Source: Archaeoglobaceae archaeon
GTDB lineage: Archaea; Halobacteriota; Archaeoglobi; Archaeoglobales; Archaeoglobaceae
Assembly (NCBI GenBank): GCA_027036775.1
Contig: JALWDS010000001.1
Coordinates: 1-64,000 of the forward strand
DNA: 64,000 bases
Direction: 5' to 3'
The notes beneath the pieces were generated by a model that ran no database searches, was not told the origin of the DNA, and worked only from the letters and a program-made list of their open reading frames with translations. The translations under genes and the position numbers were made by a program. Position 1 is the first letter of the stretch. Every line of letters begins with the position of its first letter. Below are positions 44,646-53,819 of this stretch, one piece after another.

Positions 44646-45644
44646 TCACCTACCCTGCTTCGACTTGGTGCTTATGTATAGGATGTTTATACCCTCATAC
44701 GTGTATCTCGGAGGTCTTATCGCGTCTCTCATCCTTATCAACCTCTTAACCGGCCCGGGAACGCTACCACTCACAAGCACGTAATCGCTCCTTATAACGC
44801 CGTAGTGGACGAATCCTCCCTCTGGTGTGATCTCCTCTCCATTGCTACCGATCTTTATTATCCTCTTGTTGTATTCGGTTCTCTGATGGAATCCCATCTG
44901 TCCTGCCTGAGGAACAGTCCATCTAACCCTTGCGGGAGTCCATGGGCCCAAGGTTCCAACCCTTCTGTGTTTACTGCTCCTCGCATGCTTCGCATCCAAG
45001 GTTATGACACCCCACCTCTTTACGGGCCCTTGGAATCCCTTACCCTTCGTTATTGCAATTACGTCTATGAAAGCCCCCTCTTGGAAAACTTCTCCAACCC
45101 TTATCTCCTTACCAAGCTTGGATATTGCGTAATCCAAAACGGAACTTATGTCCGAACCTCCAACCTTGTATTCCATAACCTCCGGAGTTTTGGAAGGAAC
45201 TCCGGTTATCAGATAGGGCTGGGTGTAAGTGATAAGCCTGACCTCAGCCACATCCTCGATTTCCTTCAAGCTTTCAACGTCGGTGTTGATCTTCTTTGGT
45301 AGTGGTAACCTCCTACTTAGGTGTTCATCTAACTCGGTAGTCCAAACTTCCTTGGCAATCTGTAAACCGTAAACTGTGTTCTTGTAAACCCTTATTCCCG
45401 CAACTCTTAATGGGGGGCATTCCAAAACGGTAACTGGGACAGAAATCTCTTCCCCGTAAGTTGGAGAGTTCTTTCTGTCGTCTATCATTATGACGTGAGT
45501 CATTCCAGCCTTGTAACCAGCGAAACCCAAGAGTTTGGGCTCTCCCTCGTAATCTGGCCAGCTTCTTATCCTTGGAACCACATCCCTTGCCCTCTTCCTC
45601 GGACTAAATGCCAGAGAACCTCTCCTTGGCCTACTATACTTCAT
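44646..45644 (-). CDS. rpl3: Large ribosomal subunit protein L3 (uL3)
   Basis: 332 aa archaeal/eukaryotic length. SRPRRGSLAFSPRKRARDVVPRIRSWP at the N-terminus, GFAGYKAGMTHVIMIDDR, and the uL3 finger TKGKGFQGPVKRWGV...HQRTEYNKRI. First ribosomal gene of the S10 group, overlapping the SPOUT gene by 4 bases. Confidence 0.96.
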   Translation of the reverse strand: MKYSRPRRGSLAFSPRKRARDVVPRIRSWPDYEGEPKLLGFAGYKAGMTHVIMIDDRKNSPTYGEEISVPVTVLECPPLRVAGIRVYKNTVYGLQIAKEVWTTELDEHLSRRLPLPKKINTDVESLKEIEDVAEVRLITYTQPYLITGVPSKTPEVMEYKVGGSDISSVLDYAISKLGKEIRVGEVFQEGAFIDVIAITKGKGFQGPVKRWGVITLDAKHARSSKHRRVGTLGPWTPARVRWTVPQAGQMGFHQRTEYNKRIIKIGSNGEEITPEGGFVHYGVIRSDYVLVSGSVPGPVKRLIRMRDAIRPPRYTYEGINILYISTKSKQGR

Positions 45645-46405
45645 TCAACCCACCTCACGTAATTCAATATAGATAGGGTTGCGAATATAGCCTCCTCTAA
45701 CCTTACGGTCTCAACTCCCTGCATCGGAATGGTGTTCCAGCACTTCCCCTTCCACTCTATACCCAACCTCTCCATTATCTCAAACACCCCTTCCTCTGGG
45801 CTACCGAACACGAGCGTGATATCTTCTACATTCTTTACTTCATCCAACTTGGGAACTTCACACTTCCTTGAGGTTATCACCACGTTTTCCCTTCTCAATA
45901 CGTTTTTCAATTCATCTATCACTACCTTGTATCCCCAATACTCCTTGGGCTTATCCTCTTCGACCACCAACGGGTTCGTCGAACAGACCCTGACGGTGAC
46001 GCGGGCACCCCTTTTAGCTTTGGATTTCAGGGGTGCCAGGGCTTTCACACCTATATCCACCCATCGCGTCCCGTCAGGACCAACCCTTACTACGACCCCT
46101 TCCCTCAATTCACCGACTTTTAAGCGTTTCGGCTTATGGGATGGAATCTTCAACGGCGGTATAACTCCGGCGTATCTCAGAGTTGGCTTTAGGGGTATGT
46201 ATTTCCTCAAGTACTGGGGAGTTTCAGCGTATTCCAAAACGTCTTTGATGAACTGGGACTCGTTGAGCTTGGGATCTCTGTAAATAACCACCTCCTCAAC
46301 CCTAAAAATTGCACAAGCCCTTGCAATCAAACCGACCTTGAAAGTCTTTATTTTAGGATCGTTTTCGTTTATCAAAGCTGAGGATGGTATTGCTATCGAG
46401 ATCAT
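45641..46405 (-). CDS. SPOUT-class RNA methyltransferase (COG2106)
   Basis: 254 aa. A knotted SPOUT methyltransferase conserved at the head of euryarchaeal ribosomal operons. SIAIPSSALINENDPKIKTFKVGLIARACAIFRVEEVVIYRD in parts opens the fold; a small beta-barrel insertion (GELREGVVVRVGPDGTRWVDIG) follows; LVFGSPEEGVFE, WNTIPMQGVETVRLEEAIFATLSILNY form the SAM-binding knot. The rRNA target in archaea is not settled. A TATA-like CGTTTTTAACA (about 46426-46436) precedes it, the likely promoter of the whole ribosomal operon. Confidence 0.87.
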   Translation of the reverse strand: MISIAIPSSALINENDPKIKTFKVGLIARACAIFRVEEVVIYRDPKLNESQFIKDVLEYAETPQYLRKYIPLKPTLRYAGVIPPLKIPSHKPKRLKVGELREGVVVRVGPDGTRWVDIGVKALAPLKSKAKRGARVTVRVCSTNPLVVEEDKPKEYWGYKVVIDELKNVLRRENVVITSRKCEVPKLDEVKNVEDITLVFGSPEEGVFEIMERLGIEWKGKCWNTIPMQGVETVRLEEAIFATLSILNYVRWVE

Positions 46406-46439
46406 TCAAGAGGTTGTTGTGACTGTTAAAAACGATTTG

Positions 46440-46733
46440 TCAAAGCAACTTTAAAATCTCTACAGCATCTTCAAGACTATCCACGTTTTCATCAATCCCG
46501 ACAAGCTTCTTGACCTCTTCTACTATGAGCATTTCGAGCAACCTACCGCTGTATTCACCGAAAAGCTTGTTCACAAGCTCTTTGAACTTCTTAGGGTCTC
46601 TGAAGGCCAACTCAAACTTTGCATTTGCGTGTATTTCTAAATGAGTTTCGAGTATCTTCTCCAAAGCAGGATTCGCTCTTCTCGTTGCATTTCTAACCGC
46701 CCGAATCATTACCTCCTCTGGATTGCTAATCAC
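46440..46733 (-). CDS. Small helical protein, partner of KaiC-like ATPase
   Basis: 97 aa, entirely helical by composition (RAVRNATRRANPALEKILETHLEIH, FKELVNKLFGEYSGRLLEMLIVEEVKKLVG in parts). I do not recognise it firmly; the C-terminal half recalls NitrOD5-type archaeal domains, low certainty. It overlaps the KaiC-like gene by 8 bases, so they are probably translated together. Confidence 0.6.
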   Translation of the reverse strand: MISNPEEVMIRAVRNATRRANPALEKILETHLEIHANAKFELAFRDPKKFKELVNKLFGEYSGRLLEMLIVEEVKKLVGIDENVDSLEDAVEILKLL

Positions 46734-48051
46734 GTATAACCACCCCCTCAGAGGTTATGTCGTATCTGTGAATTTTCCTCGAGTGGTTGGAGGCTCTCGA
46801 CTTTAAGATCAAAATCTTTCTGCAAACTTCGTCTTCCTTTAAGTCGTATGTTAAGCACACTATGTTGTCCGCCAACGTGCTCAGTCCTATAGACGGTATT
46901 TTATCACTTTCGACGTTCATCGTGAGAATCGTTGCAATCTGGTTGACCTTTACGAGCAACTGAAGGTATCTCATCATTTTTGAGAGTTCGACGGAGTTCA
47001 TGTTTTCTTTGAGTGCGGTGTAGCTATCCAAGATGAGAACGGTGGGCCTTTCTCTCTCGACTATATCTTTAAGCTTGACGAATATGCTCACGGGACTTTC
47101 GGATTCGGGAACTATAGAAACGACCTTCAAGTTTTCCTTCACCGAATCGTAGTTCATTCCGTAGCACTCCATCATTCTAAGAATGCTTCCGACTGATTCC
47201 TCGAAGGTAACGAAAACAGCTTTATTTCCCTTCAAAGCGTTTGAGTAAGCGGTATGTAAACAGAATGTAGTCTTACCCGTTCCAGTTTGTCCCGCTATAA
47301 CCGTAATCGATCCTTTATATATGCCTCCATCCATCAAAGCGTCCAGCTTTGCTATACCCGTCGTAATCTTCTCCCTGCTAACGGATTCAACCCTTTCAAG
47401 TCTTGGAACTTCGAAAAATACCAAACCTCTGTCCGTTATCGCATACTCGTATTGCGGTTTCGTTATCCTTCTCCTCCTCATCTTTACAACCTCAAAAACC
47501 CTTCTGTAATGCTCACCGCACTTTATGTAGCGTAACACTATCACGCCATCAACGACGAACTCCTCAACCCCGTATCCCAGCCCCTCCCTACCCATGGGTT
47601 TCTCCGCTATTAAGATCGTCGTTATGCCCGAACTCTTTACTACGGAACCGAGGGATGCATGCAAAAAAGACCTTACCGTTCCAGGATCCATTGCGTAAGT
47701 TAGGGCGGTAATGGAATCTATAATTATTAGGCTCGGCCTGTACTTTACGACCTCCTCCACGATGAGCTTTATCTGAGTCGGTAGAGCATCCTTATCTACG
47801 GTGAACAAGTCGATGAACTTGAAGTTTTCCGTCCTGAAGTCCCAACCAAACCTCTCCACGGTCTTGTAAAAATCCTCCCTCGGTTCGTTTAGAGATACGA
47901 ACAAAACCCTTCCTCCCCTCCTTATCTCGTCGTGCGCTATTAAAGAGGCGAAGGTTGTCTTTCCGGTTCCGGGTTCACCGGCGAGGAGTATCATCGACCC
48001 CCTCGGAAAACCGTTCGGAATTATCTCCTTAAAGAGGTAGTCCAAACTCAT
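46726..48051 (-). CDS. KaiC-like protein with two RecA-type ATPase domains
   Basis: 441 aa. Domain 1: FPRGSMILLAGEPGTGKTTFASLIA (Walker A near residues 25-32), YRPSLIIIDSITAL (Walker B). Domain 2: IYKGSITVIAGQTGTGKTTFCLHTA (Walker A near 255), RPTVLILDSYTALKE (Walker B). Both look competent to bind ATP. Archaeal KaiC relatives act as signalling or motility regulators (ArlH is one branch), and the archaellum operon lies upstream on the same strand. Not clock KaiC: the phosphorylated Ser/Thr region is not evident. Confidence 0.85.
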   Translation of the reverse strand: MSLDYLFKEIIPNGFPRGSMILLAGEPGTGKTTFASLIAHDEIRRGGRVLFVSLNEPREDFYKTVERFGWDFRTENFKFIDLFTVDKDALPTQIKLIVEEVVKYRPSLIIIDSITALTYAMDPGTVRSFLHASLGSVVKSSGITTILIAEKPMGREGLGYGVEEFVVDGVIVLRYIKCGEHYRRVFEVVKMRRRRITKPQYEYAITDRGLVFFEVPRLERVESVSREKITTGIAKLDALMDGGIYKGSITVIAGQTGTGKTTFCLHTAYSNALKGNKAVFVTFEESVGSILRMMECYGMNYDSVKENLKVVSIVPESESPVSIFVKLKDIVERERPTVLILDSYTALKENMNSVELSKMMRYLQLLVKVNQIATILTMNVESDKIPSIGLSTLADNIVCLTYDLKEDEVCRKILILKSRASNHSRKIHRYDITSEGVVIRD

Positions 48052-48104
48052 GGCCGACGGGTTAACATTTGGATTAAAAATGTTTATGAAAATACATATG
48101 TTTA

Positions 48105-48160
48105 TGTGCGGGTCGTCCGTATCGGATTCTCATCGAATCGAACCCGACCCCAACGACCCG
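48105..48160 (-). ncRNA. Structured RNA candidate (H/ACA-like hairpin)
   Basis: Minus strand: CGGGTCGT (48160-48153) pairs perfectly with ACGACCCG (48116-48109); between them an upper stem TCGATTC/GAATCCGA with loop GATGA and unpaired arms on both sides. One base after the outer stem comes ACA (48107-48105). About 14 bases separate the upper stem from ACA, the spacing expected of H/ACA pseudouridylation guides. It lies in the 128-base gap between the methyltransferase and KaiC-like genes. A terminator or attenuator is the alternative. Confidence 0.3.
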
Positions 48161-48179
48161 TTAGAAGTATCTTCGGACG

Positions 48180-49049
48180 CTATTTAGATATTTCTATCAG
48201 CGCTATATGGTCTCTAACCTTGATCCTGCAATCCAAAACGCAGTTCCTTATCTCTTCAATAGAGGGGAAGACTTTGAAGGAGGGAATCAGAGAGTAGTAT
48301 AGGTTGAATAGATTCAAGTAATCCTTATGAACGTCAGAAAAAACTTCGGAAAACACTACAACCAATCCATCGCCACCCAAAGCTCTAACCGCATTCTGCA
48401 TCGTCGATTTGACGTTCGTGTATTGCAAAACCGACGAGCAGATCACGATGTCGTATCTCCTCTTAAACAAAAGCTTCGAGTCAACGTAGTTCCATATCAG
48501 ATTTACCCTATCGGACAACCTCCCTTCCTTAACCCTCGCCATCGCAAGATTCAAAAGAGGTTTGGAGAAGTCTATACCAGTGTAAATTCCGTTAGAGCTT
48601 ACGAGTTCGCCGTAGAAGGAAGGGGATACGCTACCGCAACCTAAATCCAAAATCTTAACGTCGTCACCTATGCCTATCAAATCCGCAATCTTTTCCCTTA
48701 CCAATTTGTAAAAGCAATCCTTCAACCAAATGTCCCAGAGATCGGAGTCCTTAATAAATCCTAAGGTCACGTTCGGATGGTTCGGGTGTATCAACGCGAA
48801 GTATGAAGACCTATCGAAGCAGTCGAATATCTCAAGGGAGCATTCGGAAAGGGCATCGGAGTTTTCGAGGACCAAGTTCAGGGCTCTTTTCAGTTCTCTC
48901 TCTCTGAAACCCCTCAAGAAAGACCTCCACATCGAGACGTATTCCGCGTTTGGATAGTCCACCTCGTTGACCCTCGTTTTCAGGCTGAAGAAGAAAGCCT
49001 TGAAGAGCATGTATCCGTAAACGAACTTGAAGAGTTTAGACAACGTCAT
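48180..49049 (-). CDS. Class I SAM-dependent methyltransferase at the end of the archaellum operon
   Basis: 289 aa. A helical N-terminal half (about 1-125) precedes a Rossmann methyltransferase: VKILDLGCGSVSPSFYGELV (motif I), GIYTGIDFSKPLLNLA (motif II), RRYDIVICSSVLQY (motif IV), GGDGLVVVFSEVF (motif V). Substrate unknown. Its ATG overlaps the upstream winged-helix gene by 14 bases, tying it to the archaellum genes; archaellins, chemotaxis proteins or N-glycans could be targets (inference). Confidence 0.8.
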   Translation of the reverse strand: MTLSKLFKFVYGYMLFKAFFFSLKTRVNEVDYPNAEYVSMWRSFLRGFRERELKRALNLVLENSDALSECSLEIFDCFDRSSYFALIHPNHPNVTLGFIKDSDLWDIWLKDCFYKLVREKIADLIGIGDDVKILDLGCGSVSPSFYGELVSSNGIYTGIDFSKPLLNLAMARVKEGRLSDRVNLIWNYVDSKLLFKRRYDIVICSSVLQYTNVKSTMQNAVRALGGDGLVVVFSEVFSDVHKDYLNLFNLYYSLIPSFKVFPSIEEIRNCVLDCRIKVRDHIALIEISK

Positions 49050-49371
49050 ACCTCGCCCTCTCCTTTAAAATCTTCGCAACCCTCCTTCCGAGCTCGGTTA
49101 TTCTGTAATACTTGTATCCGTCCCTATCCACAACCTCAACGAGCCCCAATTCGATTAAAGAGCTGTTTCCGTTGTATCTGTTTCCCATACCCTTTAAGCA
49201 ACCCAAGACGTTAGAGGCATCACTCCCAATCTGCCTCGCTATGTTCGAAAGGTAATCGCACCTCGGATATATCGAATCCAGATAAAAAAGGACCTTCTTT
49301 CTGAGGTAGCTCTTGTTCAACGACCTGAGTATGTGAGGATCTATCGTTAGGATGTAGGGGATCACGATCAT
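49036..49371 (-). CDS. Winged-helix protein in archaellum operon
   Basis: 111 aa from the ATG at 49371; GTG at 49365 is better spaced from GAGGTG and may be used. LRKKVLFYLDSIYPRCDYLSNIARQIGSDASNVLGCLKGMGNRY is a helix-turn-helix, SLIELGLVEVVDRDGYKYYRITELGRRVAKIL the wing. It recalls the euryarchaeal archaellum regulator EarA in size and fold; that is a contextual guess. Located directly after arlJ. Confidence 0.7.
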   Translation of the reverse strand: MIVIPYILTIDPHILRSLNKSYLRKKVLFYLDSIYPRCDYLSNIARQIGSDASNVLGCLKGMGNRYNGNSSLIELGLVEVVDRDGYKYYRITELGRRVAKILKERARYDVV

Positions 49372-49423
49372 CACCTCATTATCGTTATTAGAATTATATC
49401 AATGTCAATTAAAAGGTTTTCGC

Positions 49424-51058
49424 TTAAACCTTGAGGAGGTTGGTTATCGCAATCTGGGAGAGGTAGCCTGAAATTGCCGCGACCCAAAGCATTCCGACCG
49501 TATGGATCAATCCGCTCATCCACCTACCCCCATCGACGATCTTAACTATTATGGACGCCACTATCGCGTGAAATATTAGGACGAGCTGAATTGCGAGGTT
49601 CAGATAGGCCATGTCGATACCCGTTAACGGGTAGAGCAGGTTTCCTATAACGTTCCTCGGAACGTTCAGGGACGTGTAGAGCTTGCTCATGACCTCTATT
49701 ATACCGTATGATATGTAGAGGGAGAAGGCCATTCCTATTATCGTTCCGTAGCAGATTCCAACGAGTGAGCTTACGCTTCTCGCCCTCCTCTCCCTAAGGG
49801 AGTTTATCGTTATGAAGTTCTTGGATATTATATCTGCAACCTCTTTGGGATCGCTACCCAAGTTTATCGCCTCGACGAACATGTTCGTGAACCTGTAGAT
49901 GAGGTTGCTACAGCTTTCAATTCCAAACCACCTCCAAGCAAGGTTCTTGTTCATCCTCGTGCAGAGCCTCTTGTAAAGGGCCTTCACGCTCTCGGTAAGC
50001 TCTCCGAAGTCGTGAGTTGTCAGAAACTTCAGAGCGGTCAAAACGTTTCCACCCATTGCGGAAGCGGAAGCTCCAAGGCTCATTAAAAATGAGGGTGCGT
50101 TTTTATCCCTTCTAACTATCTTACTTTCCTCCCTCTTGGAAACGAATCCCGGTAGGATCATGGGGGTCATGCTGAGGGCAACTATAAAAGGAACGGGAAG
50201 GTTGAACATCCCTTTGAGGTAGATCGAAAACAAGAGAAAGGAAAAGACAATCAAACACAAAACGCACGAAAAGTAAAACGACTTGTAAATCTTCCAATCG
50301 ACCTTCGTAATCTCACCAGAGGTCTGCCATATCGGATCGACAGGAGAGACCATCTTGACGTAGAGCAACAGACCCAACTCCACGAGTATCAGGAAAACGA
50401 GGACGGAATTCAAAATTGTTGCAACGCTCAATCCTGTCAAGAACGGTGCTATTATTGCAAACGAAGCGAAGAACGAAACTGATATTATAATCGATACGTA
50501 AACCTCCTTGAAAACGTCTATGCTGTAGAGTTTACCTTGGTAGAGGGTTGAGAAGGCGTTCATAACGACCTTCTGCTCCCTCTTTACGAACTCCTTGAAG
50601 TCCTCACCGCTGTCTATCTCGTGAGCGAGCCTATCAAGGAAGTCGGAAAGTATCTTGCTCGGTGTCCTCTTGGCTATGAACCTACAGGCCTGAGACAGGT
50701 TTTTGTTCCACTTCTCCATGAGCAGGTAGATCTTCCTCGTCTCTTCAGCCAAAGCCTTGTATTCCTTCCTTTCGGAAAGAATCTTCATCATCTCCTTCCT
50801 GCTTATCTCAGAAGTTGCTAAGGCACCCATGTGGGTTATGTAGAAGTGTATGTTGTCCTCTATCTCCCTCCTCCTCCTGCCCTTGAGTATCTTAGGAAGG
50901 AGGGGTATGGGTATCAGAAGGAATATTGGAATAACGTAAAGGACAATCGAAGCTAATCCCAGACTTTTGACTGAGTTGGAGAGAACGGTTAGAATCAGCA
51001 ATAGATAGAGCGTTGCAAAGAAAAACGCCGGAATCGTCAACTTCAGCCTGACCTCCAT
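49424..51058 (-). CDS. arlJ: Archaellum membrane platform protein ArlJ (FlaJ)
   Basis: 544 aa, T2SF-type membrane protein with hydrophobic segments in groups (about 10-55, 180-260, 270-300, 450-540) and two cytoplasmic helical domains; the paired GxxxxxP and GGNVLTALKFL, NLGSDPKEVADIISKNF segments match ArlJ. Anchors the motor and interacts with ArlI. Last assembly gene, 8 bases after arlI. Confidence 0.9.
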   Translation of the reverse strand: MEVRLKLTIPAFFFATLYLLLILTVLSNSVKSLGLASIVLYVIPIFLLIPIPLLPKILKGRRRREIEDNIHFYITHMGALATSEISRKEMMKILSERKEYKALAEETRKIYLLMEKWNKNLSQACRFIAKRTPSKILSDFLDRLAHEIDSGEDFKEFVKREQKVVMNAFSTLYQGKLYSIDVFKEVYVSIIISVSFFASFAIIAPFLTGLSVATILNSVLVFLILVELGLLLYVKMVSPVDPIWQTSGEITKVDWKIYKSFYFSCVLCLIVFSFLLFSIYLKGMFNLPVPFIVALSMTPMILPGFVSKREESKIVRRDKNAPSFLMSLGASASAMGGNVLTALKFLTTHDFGELTESVKALYKRLCTRMNKNLAWRWFGIESCSNLIYRFTNMFVEAINLGSDPKEVADIISKNFITINSLRERRARSVSSLVGICYGTIIGMAFSLYISYGIIEVMSKLYTSLNVPRNVIGNLLYPLTGIDMAYLNLAIQLVLIFHAIVASIIVKIVDGGRWMSGLIHTVGMLWVAAISGYLSQIAITNLLKV

Positions 51059-51066
51059 ACGACCAC

Positions 51067-52701
51067 CTAAATCCTGAAGGGCAAACCCTGAAGGCCTTTC
51101 TTGTAGTAAGACCAGATAACCTTAACGACCTCGTAGTAGTCGAAGATCTTCAGCTCAACCATCCTCTGGAGTATCCTCGCCCTCAAGAACATCTCCTCGT
51201 ATATCTCCCTCGGGTCTTCAAGTCCGGCGGTTTGGGCTATCTTGTTCTCCAGTATGTATGAGTTGTAAAGACCTCTGAAGTTGTGCCTGTCCGTAACGGA
51301 ATCCCATTCGAAAACGGTTCTCGTAACCACTCCACCAACCTCCTCGTAGTAACCTTCGATCTCCTCAACTACCAAACACCTCCTTAAAAATTGACCCTTC
51401 CTGTAAACCGCCTGCTGAATCAGAACGACGTTTAAATTGTCTATGAAGGTTATGGGAACGTTTATGGGATCTCCAGTTAACCTCTGAATAAGCTTCTTGA
51501 CGCTTCCGGCGTGGAAGGTCGCCAAAACTGGATGTCCAGTCTGCATGGCCTGAAACGCAACCGCTCCTTCCTTACCCCTGATCTCTCCGACTATTATGTA
51601 GTTCGGCCTGCTCCTCAAAGCAGCCTTCAAGAGATCGAAGAGATCGACCTTCCCCTCGCTCCCCCTCTCCCTCGTGCAGAGCTGTTGCCAAACGGGGTGG
51701 GGAACCTGAACCTCTGGAGTGTCTTCAGCTGTGTAAATCTTGGATTGGGGTTTTATGAAGGGAATCATGGCGTTTAGCGTCGTGGTTTTACCGCTCGCTG
51801 TTTCACCGCTCACCCATATGCTCATGCCGTATTCCAAACAGAGCCAGAGGTATGATGCAATCTCCGCACTCAACGTTCCCCAGTTTATGAGCTGTGTCAC
51901 GCTTATAGGTACGGCGGTAAACTTCCTTATCGTAAAGGACGGACCCTTTAAGGAAACATCCGGGCTGTAGATTATGTTTATCCTGCTACCGTCCGGTAAG
52001 GTTCCGTCAACGATAGGGTTCCTCTCGCTAACTGGCCTTCCAATCCTTTCACCCAAGTTCTTGAGGTATTCAGCCAAATAGACGTCGTTCTTGAAGTCTA
52101 TGTTCGTCGGAAGCATGTCGAATATCTTGTGAACTATGTGGGTGTTCTTAGGCCCTATGACGTGAATGTCCTCGATGTAAGGGTCCCTTATCAGAGGTTC
52201 CAAAGGTCCGACACCTATCACGTCCCTCTTTATGAGATACCTGAACTTCTCGACCTCCTCCTTCGTCAGCTTGAGCTTTTCAAATCCGAACTTCAGAAAC
52301 CTTTTCCTCTCAACCCGAACCTTCTCATCTACGATCTCAACGACCTTGTCTATCAAAACGTCTATGAGCTCCTCAAGCTCCTCGTCGCTCTCGGGCGTTT
52401 TCTCTTGCGGTGCAATTTCGAGCATCCTGTCCATGAGAATCCTATACTTCTCCTCCTCATCACCCTCAAGCCTCGGCTCTATGGCGATGTATCTCTTCTC
52501 CCCATCCCTGTCGGTGTATATGTGGATGAAGATGGGATCTCCGACGGGATAGATTAGGTTTGGTCTCGGTAGGGATTTCATGTCCCTCGACAGCGTCGGA
52601 ACGAATGTGGGTGTAACTCCCTCCTTCCTCCTGAACCTCTCTATGTAATCCCTCAGATGCGGATTCCTGCTCAAAGCGGATTGCAAACTGTCGGACTTCA
52701 T
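51067..52701 (-). CDS. arlI: Archaellum assembly/rotation ATPase ArlI (FlaI)
   Basis: 544 aa secretion ATPase. N-terminal domain, then VIGPKNTHIV, RPVSERNPIVDGTLPDGSRIN; Walker A WVSGETASGKTTTLN (about 290), Asp box and Walker B RSRPNYIIVGEIRGKE, His box TGHPVLATFHAGSVKKLIQRL. Powers assembly and rotation. Overlaps arlH by 4 bases. Confidence 0.94.
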   Translation of the reverse strand: MKSDSLQSALSRNPHLRDYIERFRRKEGVTPTFVPTLSRDMKSLPRPNLIYPVGDPIFIHIYTDRDGEKRYIAIEPRLEGDEEEKYRILMDRMLEIAPQEKTPESDEELEELIDVLIDKVVEIVDEKVRVERKRFLKFGFEKLKLTKEEVEKFRYLIKRDVIGVGPLEPLIRDPYIEDIHVIGPKNTHIVHKIFDMLPTNIDFKNDVYLAEYLKNLGERIGRPVSERNPIVDGTLPDGSRINIIYSPDVSLKGPSFTIRKFTAVPISVTQLINWGTLSAEIASYLWLCLEYGMSIWVSGETASGKTTTLNAMIPFIKPQSKIYTAEDTPEVQVPHPVWQQLCTRERGSEGKVDLFDLLKAALRSRPNYIIVGEIRGKEGAVAFQAMQTGHPVLATFHAGSVKKLIQRLTGDPINVPITFIDNLNVVLIQQAVYRKGQFLRRCLVVEEIEGYYEEVGGVVTRTVFEWDSVTDRHNFRGLYNSYILENKIAQTAGLEDPREIYEEMFLRARILQRMVELKIFDYYEVVKVIWSYYKKGLQGLPFRI

Positions 52702-53387
52702 GCTATCGCAGCTATCTCTACAACCAAACCGATTCCAGCCTCAACCCTGAAGGCTATCTGCTTCGAGTAGCTACCCAAAGCGAGGTTATACTTCTTGATG
52801 GTCATAACGTTCTTCAGGTCCGTTCCAAGCTTCTTAACGTTCGTTTCCGCCAAAAACGTGCAAGCGTTCTCTATAATCCTTATCAAAGAATCTTCGATCT
52901 CCTTCGATCCCGTCAGTATTATGGCCCTGTTCAACGCGGTCAAACGCTTGAAGAAGCTCATAACGTCTCTAAGTAGCTCCTTATTCCTATCGTATCTTAC
53001 GAGTGTAGTGAAGGAGTCTATTATCACGATGTCGTTTTCGAAGAGTTCTTCGGCTTGCATAACCTTTTCGAGGTAGTTGTCAATCATTTTCTGATCTCCC
53101 AAAAGGGGATAGACGGGAATGAATAGCAAGTTCCTTTTAACTATGCTCTTAACGACGTCGTAACTTAAAGAGGACATCTGCTTCACGAACTCGATCGTGG
53201 TCAGCTGGGTAGAAACGTATGTGACCTTGAAACCGTTCTTAAGAAGTCCGTATGCTATCCTCTGGCAAACTACGGATTTACCGCTACCGCTCTCACCGAG
53301 TATGAACGCCAAGGTTCCGTAGGGTATTCCGCCCCCCAGCCTCTTGTGAAACTCGTCGTTCTCCAAAGCCACTGAAAAGAGCTTCAT
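52698..53387 (-). CDS. arlH: Archaellum motor protein ArlH (FlaH)
   Basis: 229 aa, RecA/KaiC-like fold. Walker A LGESGSGKSVVCQRI, Walker B NDIVIIDSFTTLV. Binds ATP but is thought not to need rapid hydrolysis; partners ArlI and ArlJ. Coupled to arlI by ATGA overlap. Confidence 0.93.
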   Translation of the reverse strand: MKLFSVALENDEFHKRLGGGIPYGTLAFILGESGSGKSVVCQRIAYGLLKNGFKVTYVSTQLTTIEFVKQMSSLSYDVVKSIVKRNLLFIPVYPLLGDQKMIDNYLEKVMQAEELFENDIVIIDSFTTLVRYDRNKELLRDVMSFFKRLTALNRAIILTGSKEIEDSLIRIIENACTFLAETNVKKLGTDLKNVMTIKKYNLALGSYSKQIAFRVEAGIGLVVEIAAIA

Positions 53388-53390
53388 ACC

Positions 53391-53819
53391 TCACACCTCG
53401 AAGTCAAAGGACTTCGAAACTCCGTTGTAGAGGACCACCGTTAGTCTGTGATCTCCGCTTGAAAGGGTTGTGTTGACTTTCAAGATACCAACGTCCCCGG
53501 GTTTCAAGCTGAAGGGCGTAGTATAGATATCGTTCACGACAACTCCGTCGATTAGGACAGTTACCGTATCGTTTGTGAAGGGAAACTCCCTTTCACCCGT
53601 GTTCTTTATGTAGAACACGTATCCGTTGTCGTAGGGAATCGTAGTCGGGTCGTTTATTATCTCGAAGTCTGTTGAGAGGTAGTTTATCAGATCGTTTCCC
53701 CTGTGTTCAAATCCTATGGCCATCTTCTGAACCGTGACGAATGCAACTGTTGATACGGAAGATGCGAGGATCACTGCGGTGATGAAGAGGATCAGGTGTG
53801 CGGTCGTTTCTCCGGCCAT
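53391..53819 (-). CDS. arlG: Archaellum stator protein ArlG (FlaG)
   Basis: 142 aa. One N-terminal transmembrane helix (HLILFITAVILASSVSTVAFVTV in part) and an extracellular beta-sandwich ending VVLYNGVSKSFDFEV. With ArlF it links the motor to the S-layer. Ends 3 bases before arlH. Confidence 0.88.
   Translation of the reverse strand: MAGETTAHLILFITAVILASSVSTVAFVTVQKMAIGFEHRGNDLINYLSTDFEIINDPTTIPYDNGYVFYIKNTGEREFPFTNDTVTVLIDGVVVNDIYTTPFSLKPGDVGILKVNTTLSSGDHRLTVVLYNGVSKSFDFEV

Noticed and set aside
48109-48160. tRNA gene suggested by GGGTTCGATTC on the minus strand
   Set aside because: No acceptor, D-arm or anticodon arm fits around it; the T-stem would not pair. The sequence folds as a single hairpin instead.
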